A program made the translations under genes and the position numbers. Below, in pieces: positions 1 to 7,378 of a stretch of 64,000 nt of DNA (positions are counted from its first letter, which is position 1; the number at the start of each line of letters is the position of its first letter). The stretch is taken from NCBI RefSeq assembly GCF_040546815.1, contig NZ_JBEPOO010000001.1, positions 3,906,001 to 3,970,000 of the forward strand. Direction: 5' to 3'. The DNA is from Devosia sp. 2618. GTDB lineage: Bacteria > Pseudomonadota > Alphaproteobacteria > Rhizobiales > Devosiaceae. The notes under the pieces were generated by a model, which saw nothing but the letters and a program-made list of their open reading frames with translations, searched no databases and was not told the DNA's origin.

Positions 1-48
1 CTGGTGGCGACACCGAGACTCCCACAAGCTCTGAACCCCTCACCCTGA

Positions 49-71
49 CCCTCTCCCCTCAGGGGAGAGGG
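49..71. repeat. Short intergenic hairpin of the CTCTCCCC type
   Basis: Perfect inverted repeat: CCCTCTCCCCT, one C, AGGGGAGAGGG. Similar hairpins lie at 4787-4809, 30884-30905 and about 57701-57717, always between genes, so this is a dispersed short palindrome rather than a gene-specific terminator; no T-run follows. Confidence 0.6.
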
Positions 72-93
72 GACGACGGAGCCGATGCTCGTC

Positions 94-150
94 TCGCAAA
101 ATGCAACGCCCCTCGCATTCTGCGATGCAGCCCAGCCTCGCAAAACGCGA
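94..150. promoter_or_regulatory. Two dyads upstream of the sigma-54 motif
   Basis: TCGCAAAATGC at 94-104 and GCATTCTGCGA at 115-125 form an inverted repeat with one mismatch in 11. A second dyad, TCGC-AAAAC-GCGA, lies at 138-150. Counting from a start site expected near 228, they fall roughly 80-135 bases upstream, the usual distance for an enhancer-binding protein of a sigma-54 promoter. The motif does not match the NtrC or NifA site patterns I know. The role is inferred. Confidence 0.35.
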
Positions 151-201
151 AAATTCACGACACCTTAATCTCTGCCGCCCGATTTCCGGCACACCCCCAC
201 T

Positions 202-218
202 TGGCACGGCAGTTGCAA
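202..218 (+). promoter_or_regulatory. Sigma-54 (RpoN) promoter-like motif
   Basis: TGGCACG (202-208), GCAG (209-212), TTGCAA (213-218). This matches the -24/-12 consensus TGGCACG-N4-TTGCW at every fixed position, with the GG and GC doublets at the required spacing. It points toward yggT, whose ATG is at 372, so the transcript would have a leader of about 144 bases. Chance occurrence of so complete a match is low but not excluded. Confidence 0.6.
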
Positions 219-371
219 TGATGTCGGTGTCCGGAGTTTGTATTGCGTCCCGGATGTCAGTCATTGGGGCCTCGTTCCGTGCGACCGGAGCGGGGCCCTC
301 ATGTCTATAGGCCGCCCTTGCCGCCGGGCGCGTCAGCCATTAGATAAATCAGCGCAAATAGGGAGACTGCA

Positions 372-662
372 ATGAAGGCCGTACTCGACGTGATCATGGT
401 CATCCTCCAGCTCTATTGGTGGGTTCTGCTGATCATGATCATCATGAGCTGGCTGATCTCGTTCAATGTGATTAACACGCGCAACCAGTTCGTTGCCGCC
501 GTGTGGCGCATCGTCAATCAGTTGACCGAGCCGCTGCTCAATCCGATCCGCCGGGTCATGCCGAATTTCTCGGGGCTCGATATTTCGCCGATCATCCTGT
601 TCCTGGGAATCTTCTTTATCCAGCAGCTCATCGTGCGCTATGGCTATGCCTACATGCCTTAA
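372..662 (+). CDS. yggT: YggT family membrane protein
   Basis: Small inner-membrane protein of 96 residues with two hydrophobic segments (about 5-30 and 70-90) and the family signature LTEPLLNPIRR at 51-61 followed by LDISPI at 69-74. YggT proteins are related to plant CCB3/YlmG and are linked to membrane or division-septum organisation and osmotic stress, but the biochemical role is not settled. The ATG follows GGGAG at a good distance. A DUF167 gene starts 12 bases after the stop; yggT-yggU (DUF167) adjacency is common in proteobacteria and supports both calls. A sigma-54 motif lies upstream. Confidence 0.92.
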   Translation: MKAVLDVIMVILQLYWWVLLIMIIMSWLISFNVINTRNQFVAAVWRIVNQLTEPLLNPIRRVMPNFSGLDISPIILFLGIFFIQQLIVRYGYAYMP

Positions 663-674
663 GGTATTGGCAGC

Positions 675-968
675 ATGAGCGCCTGCTATGGGCTCAGCCC
701 CACGGGGCTGAGCCTTTTTGTTCGGGTCACCCCCAATGCGGGCCGCGATGTCATCGAGGGCGTTGAAACCCGCGACGATGGCACTGCCGTGCTGCGGCTG
801 CGCGTCAAGGCGGTGCCCGACAAGGGGAAGGCCAATGCGGCGGTGGTGGCGCTGCTGGCCAAGGCGCTGGGCGTGCCCAAATCGGCGGTCAGCGTCGTCA
901 GCGGCGAAACCGCCCGGCTCAAAACCATCGCCATTGTCGGCGAACCGGATCTGACGATCTTACAGTGA
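675..968 (+). CDS. DUF167 (YggU) family protein
   Basis: 97-residue soluble protein with the DUF167 pattern: VRVTPNAGRD near 16-25, then VPDKGKANAA (47-56) and SGETARLK. The family folds as a small alpha/beta domain with no agreed function. It sits directly behind yggT and is probably cotranscribed. The first codons encode YGLSPTGLS and lie within a strong hairpin followed by five T (691-719), which looks like an intrinsic terminator placed inside the reading frame. The conserved domain begins at about residue 12, so a later start is conceivable, but no better start codon with a ribosome site is visible. Confidence 0.88.
   Translation: MSACYGLSPTGLSLFVRVTPNAGRDVIEGVETRDDGTAVLRLRVKAVPDKGKANAAVVALLAKALGVPKSAVSVVSGETARLKTIAIVGEPDLTILQ
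691..719 (+). terminator. Terminator-like hairpin inside the DUF167 start
   Basis: GGCTCAGCCC pairs with GGGCTGAGCC around a CACG-type loop, and TTTTT follows at 715-719. By shape this is a textbook rho-independent terminator, yet it lies in codons 6-15 of DUF167. It may end part of the yggT transcript or attenuate the downstream gene; it may also be a coincidence of codon choice. Confidence 0.45.
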
Positions 969-981
969 CGGCCGGGATCTC

Positions 982-1002
982 TTATATGATGGGTAGCATC
1001 AT
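982..1002. promoter_or_regulatory. Probable TetR operator before tetR
   Basis: Perfect inverted repeat ATGATG-GGTAG-CATCAT at 986-1002, extended on the left to TTATATGATG (982-991). It ends two bases before the GAGGAG ribosome site of the TetR gene, a typical autoregulatory position. The same TTATATGATG occurs in reverse orientation before the next gene (1614-1623). Confidence 0.55.
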
Positions 1003-1016
1003 TGAGGAGCCTTGCC

Positions 1017-1589
1017 ATGAAAGTGTCCCGCGAACAGGCCAGCAAGAACCGCGCCCATGTCGTTGACGTGGCCGGCGAGCAGTTCCGCGCGCATGGCTTT
1101 GACGGCATTGGCGTTGCCGATCTGATGAAGGCGGCCGGCCTCACCCATGGCGGGTTCTACGCCAATTTCGGCTCCAAGGATGATCTGGCGGCAGAGGCGG
1201 CGACCCATGCGCTGCTCCAGACCACCGAACGCCTCAAGGCGCGGGTGACCGACGCGCCGCAACCGCTCGATGATCTCGTCGATGTCTATCTGTCGGCCAC
1301 CCATCGCGATGACCTTGCCGATGGCTGCGTGCTGGCGGCGCTGGCCAGCGATGCAGCGCGCGGCAGCGACAAGCTCAAGGCCAGCTTTGAGGGCGGGGTG
1401 GAAGGCTATCTCGACCTGCTGCTGCCAATGATGTCGGGCACAACCGAGGCCGACCGCCGCGAACAGGCCATGGGCGCGCTGTCGACGCTGATCGGTGGGC
1501 TGATCCTGTCGCGCACGGTGGTCACCCCGGAACTCTCAAAAGACCTGCTTGCAGCAGCTGGAAAAGCCGCCCGAACAAATTCGCGCTGA
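1017..1589 (+). CDS. TetR/AcrR family transcriptional regulator
   Basis: 190-residue DNA-binding repressor-type protein. The N-terminal helix-turn-helix spans about residues 27-57 (GFDGIGVADLMKAAGLTHGG, then FYANFGSKDDL), typical of TetR regulators; the C-terminal ligand-binding half contains CVLAALASDAAR. The ATG at 1017 is preceded by GAGGAG at 1004-1009, which decides it over an in-frame TTG at 1002. An inverted repeat overlaps the leader, and a copy of its half-site lies before the following dehydrogenase gene, so autoregulation and control of that gene are likely. The inducer cannot be read from the sequence. Confidence 0.9.
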   Translation: MKVSREQASKNRAHVVDVAGEQFRAHGFDGIGVADLMKAAGLTHGGFYANFGSKDDLAAEAATHALLQTTERLKARVTDAPQPLDDLVDVYLSATHRDDLADGCVLAALASDAARGSDKLKASFEGGVEGYLDLLLPMMSGTTEADRREQAMGALSTLIGGLILSRTVVTPELSKDLLAAAGKAARTNSR

Positions 1590-1599
1590 GACCTTGCCG

Positions 1600-1623
1600 T
1601 TATAAATTACGATCATCATATAA
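1600..1623. promoter_or_regulatory. Probable second TetR operator, before the SDR gene
   Basis: TTATA (1600-1604) and TATAA (1619-1623) frame an imperfect dyad. The right part, CATCATATAA (1614-1623), is the exact reverse complement of TTATATGATG in the dyad upstream of tetR. A GC-rich stem (AGCGGG, CCCGCT; 1628-1646) follows before the SDR ribosome site. Confidence 0.45.
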
Positions 1624-1665
1624 ACAAAGCGGGACGCGAGCCCGCTCTGATTTATGGAGTGTATG

Positions 1666-2451
1666 ATGACGTCCCCCCTTCTCCCCGGCACAGCATTGGT
1701 CACCGGCGCATCGTCCGGCATTGGCGCGGTCTATGCCGAAAAGCTGGCCCAGCGCGGCTATGATCTGGTGCTGGTTGGCCGCAACGCCGCCAACCTGACG
1801 CTGCTGGCCGAAAGCCTCACCGCCCAGACCGACCGTCGCGTCGATGTGCTGGTGGCCGATCTGGCCGATAGCGCCGGCATTGCTGCCGTCGAAGCGCGGT
1901 TGCGCGACGATGCGAGCCTGACGCTGTTGGTCAACAATGCCGGCCTTGCCGCCAACGGTCCGCTGACTGAAGTTGCTGCCGACGCCCTCACCGATATGCT
2001 GACCGTCAATGTCGTGGCGCTGACCCGGCTGGCCGCGGCCGCTGGGGCCGCCTTTTCTGCCCGCAAGCGCGGTGGCATCATCAATCTCGCCTCGGCCATG
2101 GCGTTCCTCGATACGCCGCGCACCGCCGCTTATGGCGCGTCCAAGGCCTATGTGCTCAATCTCACCCTGTCGCTCGATCTCGAACTGTCGCCAAACGGCG
2201 TGCAGGTGCAGGCCGTGTTGCCCGGCTATACGCGCACGCCGATGATTGCCGGTGGTGCCAATCTGCCGCCCGAAGCCGTCATGGAAACCGCCGATCTGGT
2301 CGATGCGGCCCTGACCGGGTTTGACCGCCGCGAACTCGTGACCATTCCCTCGCTCGAAGCGGTTTCGGCCTATGACACATGGGCCAGTGCGCGCACAGCG
2401 CTACAGCCATTCCTCTCGCTGGCCCGTCCGGCAGCCCGCTACGCCGCCTGA
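1666..2451 (+). CDS. Short-chain dehydrogenase/reductase
   Basis: NAD(P)-dependent oxidoreductase of the classical SDR fold, 261 residues. TGASSGIG (13-20) binds the cofactor, NNAG is at 90-93, S143 and Y156-G-A-S-K160 form the catalytic set. The substrate is unknown. The in-frame ATGs at 1663 and 1666 both follow GGAG (1656-1659); 1666 has the better spacing. The shared operator motif with the TetR gene upstream suggests an inducible detoxification or catabolic enzyme. Confidence 0.9.
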   Translation: MTSPLLPGTALVTGASSGIGAVYAEKLAQRGYDLVLVGRNAANLTLLAESLTAQTDRRVDVLVADLADSAGIAAVEARLRDDASLTLLVNNAGLAANGPLTEVAADALTDMLTVNVVALTRLAAAAGAAFSARKRGGIINLASAMAFLDTPRTAAYGASKAYVLNLTLSLDLELSPNGVQVQAVLPGYTRTPMIAGGANLPPEAVMETADLVDAALTGFDRRELVTIPSLEAVSAYDTWASARTALQPFLSLARPAARYAA

Positions 2452-2493
2452 AACACCTCTGCCCCCTCCTGCGACAAAACAACGCATTTTCCA

Positions 2494-2521
2494 TTGCTTA
2501 ACCAGGCAATCGCGCTAATCT
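2494..2521 (+). promoter_or_regulatory. Possible sigma-70 promoter of hppA
   Basis: TTGCTT (2494-2499), 16 bases, TAATCT (2516-2521). The leader from there to the hppA ATG (about 95 bases) is rich in complementary GC stretches, such as GGGT and ACCC around 2560-2575. The call rests on pattern alone. Confidence 0.3.
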
Positions 2522-2623
2522 CGGCGCTGGAGGGGGCTCCGACGAGAGCAGCCCGCGACGGGTTGGAGGAGACCCGCCACGGTTTGCGTGGATCCCCTGG
2601 AGGCAATCTAGAGGGACTATTCT

Positions 2624-4768
2624 ATGACTTTGGCACTTTGGCTGATCGTCGTGTGTGGCGGTCTGTCTATCGTTTATGGCGTGATCACCACGCGGCAATT
2701 GCTGGCGGCTGATGCCGGCTCGGCGCGGATGCAGGAGATTTCGGCGGCGGTGCGTGAGGGTGCATCGGCCTATCTCAAGCGGCAATACACCACGATCGCC
2801 ATCGTGGGCGTCGTGATCCTGATCGCGGCCTATTTCCTGCTCGGCATTTATGCCGCCATCGGCTTCCTGCTCGGCGCGGTGCTGAGTGGCGCGGCCGGCT
2901 TTATCGGCATGAACGTGTCGGTGCGGGCCAATGTCCGCGTGGCACAGGCGGCCATCGGCTCGCTCGCCAGGGGGCTCGATCTGGCCTTCAAGTCGGGCGC
3001 GGTCACCGGCATGCTGGTGGCGGGGCTGGGCCTGCTCGGCGTCACGCTCTATTTCATCGTGCTGACCCAGTTCCTCGGCTTTGCCCCCACCAGCCGCACC
3101 GTGATCGATGCGCTGGTAGCGCTGTCGTTTGGCGCCTCGCTGATCTCGATCTTTGCCCGTCTCGGCGGCGGCATCTTCACCAAGGGTGCCGATGTCGGCG
3201 GCGATATGGTGGGCAAGGTCGAAGCCGGTATTCCCGAAGACGATCCGCGTAACCCGGCCACTATTGCCGATAACGTGGGCGACAATGTCGGCGACTGTGC
3301 CGGCATGGCGGCTGATCTGTTTGAAACCTATGTGGTCACCATCGTTGCCACCATGGTGCTGGCCGCCATCATCCTGCCCGAACAGTTCAAGCTGATCGGC
3401 ATGGTGCTGCCGCTGGCCATTGGCGGCGCCTGCGTCGTCACCTCGATCATCGGCACCTATTTCGTCAAGCTCGGCGCCTCCAACAACATCATGGGCGCGC
3501 TCTACAAGGGCATTATCGCCACCGGCGTGCTGTCGCTGATCGTGCTGCTGCCGGTGCTGTGGCTGGTGTTTGGCGATCTCAATGTCGTCATTGCGGCCAC
3601 CGACAAGACGTTTACCCCATGGAGCCTGTTCTGGTGCGGCGCAGCGGGTCTGGTGATTACCGGGCTGATCATCGTCATCACCGAATATTACACCGGCACC
3701 AATCGGCGCCCGGTCAATTCCATCGCCGAAGCCTCGGTCACCGGCCATGGCACCAACGTCATCCAGGGCCTCGCCGTCTCGCTGGAATCGACAGCCCTGC
3801 CGGCTCTGGTCATCATTGCCGGCATTATCGTCACCTATAATCTGGCGGGCCTGTTCGGCATCGCCTTTGCCGTGGCGACCATGCTGGCGCTTGCCGGTAT
3901 CGTCGTGGCGCTCGACGCGTTCGGTCCCGTCACCGACAATGCCGGCGGCATTGCCGAAATGGCCGGGCTCGATGCATCGGTGCGGCACAATACCGACGCG
4001 CTCGACGCGGTGGGCAATACCACCAAGGCCGTCACCAAGGGCTATGCCATCGGTTCGGCGGGTCTGGGCGCATTGGTGCTGTTTGCCGCCTATACGCAGG
4101 ACCTGATCTACTTTGCCAACCTGCCCGACGCTCCGGCCATCTTTAAGGGCATGGGCACGCTCACCTTCTCGCTGGCCGACCCTTATGTCGTGGTGGGTCT
4201 GCTGTTTGGTGGCCTGCTGCCGTTCCTCTTTGGTGGCATGTCGATGACCGCCGTGGGCCGCGCTGCCCAGTCAGTGGTGGTCGAGGTTCGTCGTCAGTTC
4301 AAGGCCGATCCCGGCATTATGGCCGGCACGTCCAAGCCCGACTATGCGCGGGCCGTCGATATGCTGACCAAGGCTGCCATTCGCGAAATGATCGTGCCTT
4401 CGCTGCTGCCGGTGCTGTCGCCCATCGTGGTGTTCTTCCTGATCAACTGGATCGCCGGTCCCGCCGCAGGCTTTTCGGCGCTCGGCGCCATGCTGATGGG
4501 CGTCATCGTCACCGGGCTGTTTGTCGCCATCTCGATGACCGCCGGCGGCGGCGCCTGGGATAACGCCAAAAAGAGCTTTGAAGATGGTTTCACCGACAGC
4601 CACGGCGTCGTCCACCACAAGGGCAGCGACGCCCACAAAGCCTCCGTCACCGGCGACACCGTCGGCGACCCCTACAAGGACACGGCAGGCCCTGCCGTGA
4701 ACCCCATGATCAAGATCACCAATATCGTGGCGCTGCTGCTCTTGGCGGTATTGGCGCACCTCGGTTAA
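2624..4768 (+). CDS. hppA: Membrane-bound proton-pumping pyrophosphatase
   Basis: Integral membrane enzyme of 714 residues that couples pyrophosphate hydrolysis to proton export; about 16 hydrophobic segments are visible. The substrate-binding signature [11 protein letters not shown] starts near residue 190 and is followed by the aspartate-rich [12 protein letters not shown]. The cation-dependence motif reads GNTTKA (about 463-468), with lysine where potassium-dependent enzymes have alanine, so this should be the potassium-independent type. AGAGGG precedes the ATG. A terminator follows at 4857-4886. The soluble pyrophosphatase ppa lies about 6.4 kb downstream. Confidence 0.97.
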   Translation: MTLALWLIVVCGGLSIVYGVITTRQLLAADAGSARMQEISAAVREGASAYLKRQYTTIAIVGVVILIAAYFLLGIYAAIGFLLGAVLSGAAGFIGMNVSVRANVRVAQAAIGSLARGLDLAFKSGAVTGMLVAGLGLLGVTLYFIVLTQFLGFAPTSRTVIDALVALSFGASLISIFARLGGGIFTKGADVGGDMVGKVEAGIPEDDPRNPATIADNVGDNVGDCAGMAADLFETYVVTIVATMVLAAIILPEQFKLIGMVLPLAIGGACVVTSIIGTYFVKLGASNNIMGALYKGIIATGVLSLIVLLPVLWLVFGDLNVVIAATDKTFTPWSLFWCGAAGLVITGLIIVITEYYTGTNRRPVNSIAEASVTGHGTNVIQGLAVSLESTALPALVIIAGIIVTYNLAGLFGIAFAVATMLALAGIVVALDAFGPVTDNAGGIAEMAGLDASVRHNTDALDAVGNTTKAVTKGYAIGSAGLGALVLFAAYTQDLIYFANLPDAPAIFKGMGTLTFSLADPYVVVGLLFGGLLPFLFGGMSMTAVGRAAQSVVVEVRRQFKADPGIMAGTSKPDYARAVDMLTKAAIREMIVPSLLPVLSPIVVFFLINWIAGPAAGFSALGAMLMGVIVTGLFVAISMTAGGGAWDNAKKSFEDGFTDSHGVVHHKGSDAHKASVTGDTVGDPYKDTAGPAVNPMIKITNIVALLLLAVLAHLG

Positions 4769-4786
4769 CGCGGCATCCCTTCCTTC

Positions 4787-4809
4787 ACCTCTCCCTTCGG
4801 GGGAGAGGT
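4787..4809. repeat. Short intergenic hairpin, CACCTCTCCC type
   Basis: ACCTCTCCC, TTCGG, GGGAGAGGT: the same palindrome as 30884-30905 with one extra G in the loop. It lies between hppA and its terminator. Confidence 0.6.
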
Positions 4810-4856
4810 CGGCGCGCAGCGCCGGGTGAGGGGGCCTTGGTCGGTCGAAAAACAAG

Positions 4857-4886
4857 AAGGCCCGGAGCAAACTCCGGGCCTTTCTT
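4857..4886 (+). terminator. Intrinsic terminator after hppA, probably bidirectional
   Basis: GGCCCGGAG, CAAA, CTCCGGGCC, then TTTCTT. Read on the other strand the stem is followed by TTCTTGTTTTT, so it can also end the leftward DUF488 transcript, whose last stop is at 4899. Confidence 0.85.
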
Positions 4887-4898
4887 CAATTCAACAGA

Positions 4899-5681
4899 TC
4901 AAAAATTAAAAGCCTCTTGCTCAGTTGCATCCACTCTCAGAACGCCAAGTAGCTGCCACGTTTGGGGTCTTTTAGCCTGATTTCCGACCGCGAATAACAT
5001 CCCACGCTGCGGGTACTCCACATTGAATGTGTGGTCCATCCAATCGAGTACCTCCGCTTCTGACATGCCGCGTTTCCGGCCAGCAAAATACATAGCGTGC
5101 GCTTCCCAATCACCGTTTGAAAAGTTGTGCGCGCTGTCTGCGTCTTGGAATTTGAACCGAAATTCGTACGGTGTTGGTTCGAGGGCCGCTAGGTCTTCGT
5201 CGAAGAAAGAAGTCTGAGCAGCCGCAAGTTTGTAAGATGCGCGCTCTTCTTCCAGTTGATCGACGGTCTTCTTCTTATAGATAAATTTTGGAAGTTTCGG
5301 GCGGACCAGCGCTAACGAATTACCTCTCGCCGCCGCCTGCTCGACCGAAGGCATAACAAGTGGATTTAATAGCTTGGAGCGTTCCGACTTAGGCATCTCT
5401 TTGCCCACAGAAATGCTGTCCTCATATACGCGACAGCTCTCGCGCCTATTGTCGTGAGGTGGAGGTCCATAGCTGAAATCTACAAAATCCCATCTCTTGA
5501 ACGCATTTCCTTCTTTCAGATGTCTAAACCGAACTGGGTATAGTCGCTTAAAATAGCCTTCGGGAGTTACACCAGCGCAACAGACCGTCTCGCCGTGCTT
5601 GGCGCTACGCTGCGGCAACGCCTTCACGAGTATGGTAACTCGGCATTTTTGCAGCGTTCCGGATGTATCGCTGGGGATCAT
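4899..5681 (-). CDS. Uncharacterised protein paired with DUF488
   Basis: 260 residues if translation starts at the ATG at 5681; no domain name can be given with certainty. The N-terminal part (VTILVKALPQRS, then GETVCCAGV, then RLYPVRFRHL) resembles a family of hypothetical proteins I have seen encoded beside DUF488 genes. The C-terminal half has SNGDWEAHAMYF and ends with WQLLGVLRVD, a pattern suggesting a small nucleic-acid or nucleotide-related fold, but this is a guess. It overlaps the end of the DUF488 gene by 77 bases; a GTG near 5627 is an alternative start just before the conserved part. Base composition is visibly AT-richer than the neighbours, which suggests acquisition together with DUF488. 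Confidence 0.75.
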   Translation of the reverse strand: MIPSDTSGTLQKCRVTILVKALPQRSAKHGETVCCAGVTPEGYFKRLYPVRFRHLKEGNAFKRWDFVDFSYGPPPHDNRRESCRVYEDSISVGKEMPKSERSKLLNPLVMPSVEQAAARGNSLALVRPKLPKFIYKKKTVDQLEEERASYKLAAAQTSFFDEDLAALEPTPYEFRFKFQDADSAHNFSNGDWEAHAMYFAGRKRGMSEAEVLDWMDHTFNVEYPQRGMLFAVGNQAKRPQTWQLLGVLRVDATEQEAFNF

Positions 5682-6111
5682 CTGCAAACAAATGAAGAGT
5701 TTCGAAATCTTGCATAGCTTGCGCAACCAGCGATCGGTGGCATGTTTTTGGATCGCGTTCGAAGCATAGCAAGCACGTAGGCTTTTCTCCAGCAGCAACT
5801 ACCAAAAGCTCAAGTGCCGCCCTTGCGGCAGTTGAATTTAGATGAGTTGAGTATATCGAACGAAATTCATCAAACAAGCCAGCTCGAGCTGCTTCTCTGC
5901 CTGGCTTTGGATCGCCAAGATCGACGTAGTGAATGTATTCAATACCTTCGGCTTCGAGCCTCGCTGAAAGCGATTTTTTGGAGAAACCCTTTTTCCGGGA
6001 GAGGGCGATCGCTCTGACATCAGCAAGCCGGCGCACGCCCACTGCTTTGAGGGTCGCAACGAACTGATCTATGTCGGTTCCTTCGTATCCCACAGTGTAA
6101 ACGACGCTCAT
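5605..6111 (-). CDS. DUF488 family protein
   Basis: 168 residues with the hallmarks of DUF488: an N-terminal TVGYEG, then DVRAIALSRKKGFSK, and the C-terminal motif CLLCFERDPKTCHR, whose cysteines and histidine are conserved across the family and may bind metal or act in catalysis. The molecular function is unknown. The ATG at 6111 is preceded by GGGGAC and is preferred to an upstream in-frame codon. First gene of a leftward two-gene unit with its partner overlapping. AT-richer composition and lack of metabolic context point to a small transferred islet; a role in defence or nucleic-acid handling is possible but unproven. Confidence 0.88.
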   Translation of the reverse strand: MSVVYTVGYEGTDIDQFVATLKAVGVRRLADVRAIALSRKKGFSKKSLSARLEAEGIEYIHYVDLGDPKPGREAARAGLFDEFRSIYSTHLNSTAARAALELLVVAAGEKPTCLLCFERDPKTCHRSLVAQAMQDFETLHLFADDPQRYIRNAAKMPSYHTREGVAAA

Positions 6112-6571
6112 AATAGTCCCCAGTACTGTACTTCTGTAGGCGGCCCGAAGGCGCAAAAAATCTGCAAATCAAAATTTGACAAGCGAACGTAAGAAAGTGG
6201 TCTCATAAAAGAAACCTCTGTTACTGGTGCATATGCAAATTGCATAAGAATGGAACATCTATGCCACTGCTACGTGCCAAGCCAGTGCCTCACGTGGGCT
6301 TGGCCGCTCGGGCCGCAACATCCAGACCGTGGATGACCTTCAGCATGGATTCCGGCCTGCGCCGGAATGACCCGGTGGGGAAATGGACCTTAGGAGTTCA
6401 CCTCAGGGCGCTCCATTGGAGCGATTTGCCCTGCGGAATGGCTGCAAGCCCGCAACGGGGCGACGGGAGCCCGTGGTTTGCTCCAGAACCTCCCCACCCC
6501 CCCAAAAACACGCCGGTTGACGAATCCCCTGCTTTGCCCTTTGCCTCCCCGCAACAGCAGGGGGCCGGTCT
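6112..6571. other. Intergenic region with operator-like palindromes
   Basis: No gene is supported. Near the DUF488 side lie overlapping palindromes: TGCATATGCA (6228-6237) and ATGCAA-A-TTGCAT (6233-6245), an operator-like cluster about 120 bases before the DUF488 start. Further right is ATTCCGGC-CTGC-GCCGGAAT (6349-6368), a hairpin of the common GGATTCCGGC...GCCGGAATGACC dispersed type. The AT-rich composition ends near this repeat. Confidence 0.5.
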
Positions 6572-7378
6572 ATGCGTCAGAAACTCGTGGGAATCTTGAG
6601 TTCAAGCCAGTGGGAGCGGGTGATCATTGGGGTGATCCTGGTCAATTCCATCGTGCTGGGGCTTGAGACCGATGCGGGGATGGTGGCGCGGTTCGGGCCG
6701 TTGCTGAAGGCGCTGGATATGGCGATCCTGGGCATTTTCGTCGTCGAGATCACCCTGCGCATCTATGCCTTCGGGCCGCGCTTCTTCCGCGATCCGTGGA
6801 GCCTGTTTGATCTCAGCATTGTGGTCGTGGCGCTCATTCCCGCCTCGGGGCCGTTCCAGGTGCTGCGCGCCTTGCGGATTTTGCGCATCCTGCGGCTGAT
6901 TTCGGTGATGCCGTCGCTGCGCCGGGTGGTGGGCGGGTTGATCGCCGCGCTGCCGGGCATGGGCTCGATCATGGTGTTGATGCTGATGCTGTTTTACGTG
7001 GCGGCGGTGATGGCCACGAACCTGTTTGGCGCCAGCCATCCGGACTGGTTCGGCAGTCTTTCAGCCTCGTTTTATACGCTGTTCCAGATGATGACGCTCG
7101 ATTCCTGGTCGTCGGGGATCGTGCGGCCGATCATGGAAACCTATCCGTTGGCCTGGCTGTTTTTCATCCCGTTCCTGCTGCTCTCGACCTATGCGGTGCT
7201 CAACCTGTTTATCGGTGTCATCGTTTCGGCCATGCAGGAGGAGACCGAGGCCACAGCTTCCGCCGACCGGCAGGCGCTGCAGAATGAAAGTGCGCTGGTG
7301 CTGGGCGAGCTCAAGGCGTTGCGCGGCGATGTTGCGGCGCTGCGGGCGCAGCTGGAGCAGCCGCCGCGCCAGAACTAA
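6572..7378 (+). CDS. NaChBac-type voltage-gated ion channel
   Basis: 268-residue single-domain six-helix channel subunit, expected to act as a homotetramer in the inner membrane. S1-S3 occupy about 16-92; S4 carries arginines 99, 102, 105 and 108 at three-residue intervals (RALRILRILRLI), the voltage sensor. S5, pore and S6 follow; the filter reads TLDSWSS (175-181), where NaChBac has TLESWAS and NavAb TLESWSM, so the key filter glutamate is aspartate. After S6 the tail (about 222-262) forms a charged helix likely to be the tetramerising coiled coil. Such channels carry sodium, in some cases calcium, and serve motility and pH homeostasis in alkaliphiles. Confidence 0.93.
   Translation: MRQKLVGILSSSQWERVIIGVILVNSIVLGLETDAGMVARFGPLLKALDMAILGIFVVEITLRIYAFGPRFFRDPWSLFDLSIVVVALIPASGPFQVLRALRILRILRLISVMPSLRRVVGGLIAALPGMGSIMVLMLMLFYVAAVMATNLFGASHPDWFGSLSASFYTLFQMMTLDSWSSGIVRPIMETYPLAWLFFIPFLLLSTYAVLNLFIGVIVSAMQEETEATASADRQALQNESALVLGELKALRGDVAALRAQLEQPPRQN

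Larger units (their letters stand above)
1..371. other. Left-end intergenic region with regulatory signals
   Basis: No convincing gene is seen before yggT: open frames here lack a ribosome site and a recognisable product. The stretch holds a short GC-rich hairpin near its start, two TCGCA-type dyads and a sigma-54 promoter-like motif, each listed separately. A gene beginning outside the window could end close to position 1, but nothing in the first bases shows it. Confidence 0.5.

Noticed and set aside
2498..3988. Long open frame opposite hppA (496 codons, minus strand)
   Set aside because: It is fully antisense to the clearly conserved hppA, its translation is rich in His, Asp, Gly and Arg as expected from an antisense GC-rich frame, and no family or ribosome site supports it.
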